A program made the translations under genes and the position numbers. Of a DNA stretch of 64,000 nucleotides, positions 56,810 through 64,000 are shown piece by piece (within the stretch, counting starts at the first letter, position 1; each line of letters starts with the position of its first letter). Source of the DNA: Gnetum montanum (taxonomy: Eukaryota > Streptophyta > Gnetopsida > Gnetales > Gnetaceae). The stretch covers positions 246,398-310,397 of the forward strand of contig MNCI01014592.1 in the NCBI GenBank assembly GCA_015680685.1. Direction: 5' to 3'. The notes beneath the pieces are model-generated. The model worked only from the letters and a program-made list of their open reading frames with translations, ran no database searches and was not told where the DNA came from.

Positions 56810-58880
56810 CTCAATTGGCAGAAGAGTCATCTAATGGTCTAGGAGGCCATTGTATTAGGGCACAGAATCTCACAAGCATAGATTGAGGTTGACCTCAAAA
56901 AGATAAGGGTCATCTAAGGAATCACCCATCAACCAAAAATTGTAAAAGATGTTTGATCATTCCTTGGATGCATTGGCTATTATCGATTATTCATAAATAA
57001 TTTCTCTAAGATCACAAATTTGTTGGTTGAGCTAAAAAAGAAAGATGCTCCATTTGTTTGGACCAAGGAATGTGAAAAAGCATTCCAATAGTTGAAGGAG
57101 AAACTTGTAGAAACTTTGATTCTATAGGCACCCAACTAGTCCAAACCATTTCACGTTATGATAGATGCATCAAATTATACCTTGGGGGTTGTGCTTACGT
57201 AGTTGGACAACAAGAAATGTCCATATTACATCCACTGCAGAAGCCAAAGCATTATGGATGCAGAACTGAACTACACCACCACAAAAAAAGAATTTATCGC
57301 AGTGGTGTTTTCTCTAGAGAAGTTTAGGCACTATGTGGTTGGATATAAAGTGTTTGTGCACATAAACCACAATGCAATCTACTTCCTAATGAATAAGCCA
57401 ACAGTGAGCCCCCATGTCATATGGTGGCTAATGATCTTGTAAGAAGTCAATCTTACAATGGTAGATTAGAAAGGAACTAAGAATGTAATCATCAACCACT
57501 TGTCTTGGTTGTCATGGGACAATAAAGAGAAGGAAAGCCCACTATCTAATCAGTTTCCTAATGAACTCCTCTTTGTTGGGGCCAGAACTGAATAATTTCC
57601 TACTGAGTCTAAATGGTATGATGGCATTCTCACCTATCTTCTCACTTAAGAGATGCCACAAGAGTTGGACTATAGGAAGAAACAATAATTTCTTCACCAT
57701 GTCAAACTTTTCATGAAGATCAACGAGCACCTTTACAAGGTGTGCACTGATGGCCTATTTTGTTGGTGTGTCCCTAATGCTAATCAACCATGCATTCTCT
57801 AGGATGCTCATGAGGGTCCTTGTCGAGGCCACTATGCTAGGAGATGTACAACCATTAAGATCCTAATGGCAGGGTATTATTGGCCAACACTTTTTAGGGA
57901 TTCTCACCAGTTTATCCACTCTTGTGAATGCTACCAACAAGATGGTAAAATGACTACTCAAATGAAGGGACCTCAGCAATAGATTCAACCACTAGAACCC
58001 TTTGACAAGGTATTGACTTCATGGGTCTTATCACGCCCATGTTAAATGGAAAGGCGCACATCATAGTCGTTGTTGACTATTGTATGAAATGGGCCGAACT
58101 AGCAGCTATCACTAACTGTATATCTTCTACTACTAATCAATTTGTACAACAAAATGTTGTAAATAGATTTGGTGTGCCACGTGCATTAATTTCTGATAAT
58201 GGAACCCACTTTATAGGCACTACCTTTCGAAAGCTCATGCAATGCTTGGGAGTTAAGCATAAATTAACAACACCTTATCACCCCAAGCAAACAGTCAAGT
58301 AGAGGTTACCAATAGGGAGATCATAAAGATTATAATAAGAACTATTAGCAAATATAAGAGATATTGTAGCACGAAACTCAATGATGCCTTTTGGGCCTAC
58401 CGCTCAACATGAAAACTTCCTATTGGCTACTCTTCCTATGAGCTAGTGTACAGAAAATTATCAACTCTACCTATTCAATCCGAGCTCAATACACTTTGAA
58501 CAGCCTGTAACCTTGACCTTGACTTAAGTCTAGCACAAAAAGAAAGACTAATGAATCTCAACTTGCTAGATGAAAATTGATTAGTGGTTTTATCGCCTAA
58601 CAAATTACACAAGGCATTTAACAAAAAATGCCATGACCTTAGAATTATGAAAGTCAAATTTCAACTAGGAGATAAGGTCCTCTACTGAAACCCCACACAC
58701 ATGCCTCAACAAACTAAGTTCTAGATGTTGTGGAAAGGAATTTGTATCATTTATGAAACGTTTCCTTCTGGGGCCATGTTAATCTACAAACCGAAGAGCC
58801 TAGATAGAAAACAATTGGTCAACATGCATAAATCAAACCTTTCCATGAGCATAAGGAAGCCAGTGGTCAACCACACTTGA
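56810..58880 (+). pseudogene. Athila/Tat-type pol remnant: RT end, RNase H, integrase
   Basis: Domain order is visible through many stops and shifts. The RT connection is FLGCIGYYRLFINNFSKI (about 56965-57020) and WTKECEKAFQ. RNase H has IDASNYTLGVVL (about 57162-57197), EFIAVVFSLEKFRHYV and HINHNAIYFLMNKP. The integrase HHCC finger lies at 57815-57940 (DAHEGPCRGHYA, CECYQQ). The integrase core (58010-58330) has IDFMGL, VVVDYCMKWAELAA, ISDNGTHFIGTTFRKL, and the E-containing VEVTNREI in another frame. The continuation NDAFWAYRST, PIGYSSYELVYRK, LPIQSEL is characteristic of the Athila/Tat branch. The mobilising enzymes would have been RT and integrase. All are inactive. Confidence 0.85.
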
Positions 58881-60868
58881 GATTTTTTGGATCTCCTCTT
58901 TTTAACTTAGTCATGGAAGAGATGGCCATCTATGTTGACTATATAAGTGGCTCCTCAGTTTTTCATCTTTTTTTTACACATTTTTGTTTTACACCTTGTT
59001 ATTTTTACAACTTTTTGTTTTATGCCTTCTTTATATTACATCTTTTTGTTTTTACGTTATTAATTTTTCCAATTTTTAATTGACAAAATCGTTAGTATGT
59101 TTTATTTAAATATAATATTCTACAATTTTTTATATATTTTTCTTATTTTGGTGTTTTAATAATAACCTGCCTTATTGCCAACTAAGTACAATGTTGTTTG
59201 TTCGATGTGGGCATGTGCTATCCCATTATTTGATTGTTGGTGTCTGGATTCTGGCTTTGAATTTTGTTATCGATAACTAAGGCATGGTTTCTTTTTCATG
59301 AAATAGGCAATGAGTCCACAACATCCACCCATCCACAAACTTTATGGTTTTCCTTGTTTTGGAAGTATGAGATTCCTTTTCATTAATAAAACTTTAACGA
59401 ACTTGTGACCTTGGTAGTTTTTAGACTTGGAAAGGATTCAAAGATTTGAACAGGGTGTGACTTTAAGGGGACTCAATACTCCTTGTGCCTTTCTGCTTAC
59501 TTGGATGCATGTGTGTTTTCATGAATTTCTTACCATTTTGTGTCAACCAATAACAAAATGGTGAATAAGTCTTTGCATGGTGTGGTTCCCATTTCAAAAA
59601 CAAAAATGATATAAATTCAAAGCACACCCCTTAGACAAAATAAATGGGCTACAAGCATTAGTTATGGGACTAGAAAGACATGTTACCCATGCATGAAGGT
59701 CTTCTCTAACTAAGGCCCTTTCTTACTTCTTGCTTCTCTTTTCTTCTTAAAATAAGGAATGGTGGTTATTCTATGGGAGCACTCTTATGTCTCAAGGGGG
59801 TGGACTAGTCTTAGAGTGGTGATGCGAATTCACTGAACATGGTTAGGTTTTGGTCTAAACTAAGGATGGATTTTATTTGATCATTTAACCACAAATTCAC
59901 AAGGGATTTCATGTGACCTTAATTAAGAACTCCATTCCACTTTCTCTCTCATCCATCTATTGTTTCCATGCCTCACCTCATTGCTGGTGTTCATGTTCTT
60001 GTTTGATGTGTCAAAATTCTTAATAAGTTTCTTCCAGGTTTTGGTACTTAACTTTCTATAACCATTAATCATCCATGGGGTCCACAAACTCCTTGGTTTG
60101 AGGTTATGTAAGGGCAACAAGAGCATGTGCCTACTTTGGGAAGGACCCACTTGCATAACTTTTGGCTGGGTTAGTTAAGTTCTTTACCCTTAAGCATTCT
60201 CACAATCAAATCCTTTTGCATGTCCCATCGAAGACATCCAATTGTGCATATTTTCACAATGTTTTTCAGTAAAATCCTCTTTTTATTATTGTGAATCCTT
60301 TAATCCTCTTTAAGCATTTCATCGTATTTAGGCTTTTCAAAATTTAATAATGGATCGTTTATTGATTTCATCCTATTTTTCAATCTTACTGCTAACACTA
60401 TTAAAGAAATCAATCCACCATAATCCCAACCTAGCCAACCTAGCCAAGTGTAACTATCGATGAGACAAGATATCTAAAAGCTATCCGTTACACATTGCAC
60501 ACTAATTCATGATTCTGTTGTGATTATAGTGGAAAGCATGAATTAGAAGTGGGAATGTCTTCACTAAAGAATAAGTAGTAGCACCAAGTGACAAGGATCC
60601 TTCATGATCATTGAATCTTCTCCCTCGCTCTTTAGCTACCAAAGGAGTTGGATGTCAATTTTGGCCAGGGTGTTCAATTCTACTGTCATGAAAACCCAAT
60701 TTTGTAAAAGATTGTAAATTCATACACTTGAGAACTTAGAGTTTGTTTGTTTCATCTAAGTCAATTTGCATATTAGTCAATAACCCCGTACCTTTGCAAT
60801 ATTTTGTAAGGGACTTGTTCCTCCTTTTATTCACTCGAGGACAAGTTTTCATTCGATTGTGGAGGGTA
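58881..60868 (+). other. 3' non-coding region and polypurine tract of the pol-bearing element
   Basis: The T-rich tract TTTACACATTTTTGTTTTACAC (58976 onward) and GCAATGAGTCCAC (59308-59320), CATCCACCCATCCAC and AACTAAGGCATGG-like words match the minus-strand regions of elements A and B and E1 6500-7480. GGGAAGGACCCAC at 60139 equals the GGGGAGGATCCAC landmark. GTTGTGATTATAG at about 60516-60528 sits at the acceptor position, but no ATG follows and no 3' ORF is kept. GATTGTGGAGGGTA (60855-60868) is the polypurine tract. Confidence 0.65.
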
Positions 60869-61732
60869 TGATGAAGTGTATTTTGTCTAGCTCCTATATC
60901 AGATATTTGATATTGGAGCCTTGATATTAAATACTTGATATCAGGGGTCATGAAATGTGTGCCAACCTATAAATATAGTGCTTGGGCACGCAATTTGGAA
61001 GAATTTTTTTCATAGCATAGTAGAGCTCTTGCAGTTTCTTTTCTCTAGCGTTAAAATATTTTCCAAAGTACACACAATAGAATTCATTAGGTGTATGGAT
61101 CTTTATTTGAGCACTATTGTACTTGAGCATGGCAGTCTGTGCAGTAGTAAAGATGAGCTTTCTAATAAACCTTGCAGCTCCTTGGCTAGCTTAAATATTT
61201 TATTCATGCATTTAATGTTTTGTGCAATTTCCTTTAATGCTTCCAGGTAATTAAGCTAAATTAAGCTAGTTAGATTAAATAACAATTAATTAAGCACATA
61301 AGTAGGACCGCTTTGAGCATGCACATGATGCTTGGTAATCCCAGTAACGCTTAACGTTTGGTAACCTAGCAGTGTTATACGTGTTCAAGATGTGTATGAA
61401 AAGTGGGACCAGATACTTATGTTAGGATTAGTTAAGTATAGCTAGTTAGATTAAGTTATCAATTTAATCATTTTATTTTATACCTCATTCTTTATCCTTG
61501 GGTGACTTAAAATATAAAATATAAAAAATGATAAAAATCAGATGCCTCAGTTACACTTAACCATACCCTTGGCATTTCACAAGTGTAATTGGGAGGACAA
61601 TGATTGTAACGATTAGATTTCACTTCCTAGAACTAGTATACTTGAAGACTTAAGGTCTGTGGAATTCGACTGGATCGCATGTGAATGCTTGTGATTCATA
61701 TGGTTGAGTGTAGGGTTATTCACTCCTCATTA
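60869..61732 (+). repeat. 3' LTR of the pol-bearing element, 864 bp
   Basis: It starts TGATGAAGTG and ends CTCCTCATTA (CATCA to CATTA). U3 has GATATTGGAGC, GATATTAAATA and GATATCAGGGG units at 60900-60948, then TATAAATATAG at 60969. AGCTCTTGCAGTTTC and the tRNA-like-free R/U5 follow subtype B. It confirms that the pol remnant belongs to the same LTR family as elements A, B and E1. Confidence 0.8.
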
Positions 61733-63225
61733 GCAAGGCTTGATTTTGCTTCTCAATTTCTTCCTTAGGAATTAACTACAATAATTTGCTAACTTGAAAA
61801 AATTGCATAGCATACCAAATAAAATTTAGGGCCTTAATGAAGAAGGATGTTGACCCATCTGTGTTAGTCATGATAACATAATTGGTGAATTGCAGTTCTT
61901 GATGAATAATATCCATTAACATTATCTGTTATTGAGGATTCTATTTATCTACTGAAAGTTCGAACTAGGTAGAATATGTATTGGCTAATGGAATGGCATG
62001 GTGAACTGATGGGAACATCTTCTTTAAATTCGGTTTCTCTTCTAAAGGTTCTTTCACACTTCCATATTTTAGAAATTAATGAATTTCACTTCTAACATTT
62101 GCATTGAAGTCTTAACAGAGGATAAGTGGCACTAGGTTGAGATTGACATGGGTTAGATATAGCTTGTACTTCAAGATTTCCTTGATTTGATTAACCAAAT
62201 AAGATGCTTGACAAAATTTTGACATTTGGACACATTGGTTTGATGATCAAATGTGTGTTGACCATACATACATGTCTTCTTGATGACTACATTTTAAATA
62301 CCAATGTCAAGGTTACATGGCTTCTTCAGAATCTTGATATTTCCTTCTTTCCCATGACTTGAAGTTTTGAAAATCATGTCTTCTAATCCTCATTTGAAAC
62401 TCTGTATCAACTTGAAGTTGGCTCTTTTATAGACGATTTTGCAATCATCCATATTATGGTTTCTACAGTAGGCTAATCAATATGACTCATAGGAACAACC
62501 ATCACATGAATCTTTTTGCTTATAGATACCATTGTATCCCAACTTTTTAAAATTAACTTGGAAGTGATACAGGAATTCCCATGGCAAGACTTCTTATAGA
62601 CACAAGACATCAACATTCATGTTTTGAAATTTTGCTAGGACATGTGGATATTAGTATTTGTGACAATCTAAGGTTCAATGTGGACATAGTGAATGTTGCT
62701 TTTCATTAGCTAGGGACCTTGTAAGCGTACTGTATGTTACAACCCTCATGCTTTGATTCTTTGTTGGCATATCCTTCATAGGTATCGTGTGTCTTATTCA
62801 GACAAGATTATGATTCTCCATGATATTCAATGTTTGTTACATGAATGATCTAGTTGCAGGTTGAATTAGTATACATCTTTCTTACATTTCTACTATACCA
62901 AGTGATTCTCCAACTTCTTAATTCATTAGGTTGGTATTGGTTTTTGTTCGTTTCCTATACTCATAATGTCCTTTCTACCTTCCTTAGGACATTGACTCTA
63001 GTAGTGTTATTAATGATCAACTAGGAGTTAATGACCTATGTCTAACTATGTGCATCAGTCACCTAGTTTTAAGATCCAAGATGGCTAAAAAAGGTTAGAT
63101 TTATTAGTCCTAACAATTAGATTAATAGGCATGGTTAGTTAGCCTAGGTTACAGCCTTACTAAGGCATGATTTAAGATATCACCTAATTATCAGCTACTT
63201 AGATGACCAATCTCATATCATTGTT
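61733..63225. other. Interval with a possible minus-strand gag-knuckle scrap
   Basis: No complete gene. On the minus strand, 62520-62290 gives AYCRNHNMDDCKIVYKRA and later frames that faintly resemble the Y-C-R-H-x-DDC pattern near gag zinc knuckles of Ty3/gypsy elements. It is broken and may be chance. Confidence 0.3.
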
Positions 63226-63425
63226 TGATGAGCGGTGGAGCAATCCAACATCCAACCATACAAGTTACGAGTGTTCATGCATGACCCAATTATAATTAGT
63301 ATATGTTCAATGTTATTATGCTAGTAATTGAGTTGAAGTTCGAGATCATTGTCTTCCTACTTGAATTAGTGAAAACTAAATGGATGGTTTAACTCATGGT
63401 GAAGTATATGATCAACTGATGTTGT
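63226..63425 (-). repeat. Truncated family LTR (U5 end)
   Basis: TGATGAGCGGTGGAGCAATCC continues with CAACCATACAAGTTACGAGTG, TTCATGCATGACCC and GTGAAGTATATGAT, diverged from the U5 ends at 33879 and 40253. Only the last ~200 bp of an LTR remain. The inner part is lost. Confidence 0.65.
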
Positions 63426-63429
63426 TTGG

Positions 63430-64000
63430 GCTCTTATAGCTTCGGGTGATCAAAATGGGGCCACAGGGAATCTGCTTATTTTCTTGCATTTGGAGGATCC
63501 CGTTCCTATGATTCCATCGGAGGAAACCGCTCATCCAGCTCCCTCATCTTCTCAATCTATGAAAAAATCCACAAAAAAGCAAAGAATGAAAAACAAAATA
63601 ACATCAAGCGATTCGATCGAATCCATACTTCATGGCGAGCAAGCGCATAAGGCAAAAGTTTGAAACTTCGAAACTCCATTTTGGAGCTGAAAAAAATTCG
63701 AAACTCCGCAGATTTAGAACTTTGAGCAGAGGGAAAATAGCTACGAAGCGATGGAGAGAACTTGAACGTAAAGAAGTTCTATTGATATTAACAGTGTATC
63801 AGTTACAATAATCTGAACAAGTCATAAGGTTAAGGGAAAGGGGAAGCTCAGAGCACTATGCATGAAACTTTCGGAACAACCTTATAAATAAATGAGTATT
63901 AAAGGAGGAAACCCAAATTGGGGCACCATCAAACATCCACCCATGTTGACTCGTTACAAGATAAAATTACATAGAATTAGATAAGGAAAAAAAACTCTCA
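63430..64000 (-). repeat. Possible LTR of another (Copia-like) element, incomplete
   Basis: On the minus strand TTATAAGG (about 63894-63887) could be a TATA box. About 70-110 bp on comes GTAACTGATACACTGTTAA, then ATATCAATAGAACTTC, a leader-like string I associate with Copia LTRs. The sequence runs off the window, no partner LTR is visible, and no coding frame is convincing. Confidence 0.3.

Noticed and set aside
63430-63660. Host gene exon in 63430-63660
   Set aside because: The region has fairly balanced composition but no frame longer than a few dozen codons and no splice pair. A retroelement leader is more likely.

Overview
The window is plant nuclear DNA, AT-rich and dominated by nested, mostly decayed LTR retrotransposons. 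Long spliced introns, tRNA-Asp and tRNA-Met primed LTR elements, plant LINE ORF1 (DUF4283-type) remnants, a tRNA-derived SINE and one small spliced plant gene all point to a seed plant with a large repeat-rich genome. A gymnosperm is plausible, but the sequence does not prove it. Three N gaps (10723-11172, 21628-21848, 44054-44526) and single Ns at 6811 and 48068 mark a draft assembly.

Region 1 to 14.6 kb is a Ty3/gypsy chromovirus (RT, RNase H, integrase, chromodomain, probable 3' LTR) broken by one recurring LTR family. An LTR tail (1-39) sits in its RT. An 11.3 kb insertion (2130-13425) splits the integrase C-terminus from the chromodomain. That insertion is a minus-strand gag element (M1) whose two terminal LTRs lie in opposite orientation. 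Inside it lies a complete plus-strand gag-only element, E1 (3596-9802), with 5-bp target duplications.

Region 14.6 to 28.8 kb holds an inverted pair of LINE ORF1 remnants, two copies of a tRNA-derived SINE, and a structurally complete 6.4 kb element with no recognisable coding capacity (LARD-like, 19157-25529, tRNA-Met-type primer site, 583-bp LTRs, ATAAG duplications). AT-rich DNA with short tandem duplications follows.

Region 28.8 to 45.3 kb is a second nest of the recurring family on the minus strand. Element A (28786 to about 44724) is interrupted by a 1.69 kb solo LTR of another family (31548-33238) and, within its protease codons, by the complete gag-protease element B (33879-41209, CATGC duplications). 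A fragment of a further copy (D) abuts A's upstream LTR, as in a tandem array sharing one LTR.

Region 45.3 to 55.2 kb is AT-rich DNA with LINE-like fragments and tandem duplications, then the only likely host gene. This is a two-exon, 78-residue minus-strand gene (coding 53261 to 50557) with a CpG-rich first-exon region and a first intron of about 2.5 kb full of degenerate repeats.

Region 55.2 to 64 kb carries LTR fragments and a 5'-deleted element with RT, RNase H and integrase (56.8-61.7 kb). Its 3' non-coding region and LTR match those of the gag-only and gag-protease elements, so it looks like a decayed autonomous partner of the family.

Recurring theme: this family (Athila/Tat-like by primer site, gag knuckle, protease and pol motifs) keeps arrays of short perfect palindromes (GCGATATCGC or CGTCGACG type) just upstream of a constant TATA box. 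The unrelated solo LTR does the same with larger hairpins. The family also keeps a conserved splice-acceptor-like site before a variable 3' ORF.
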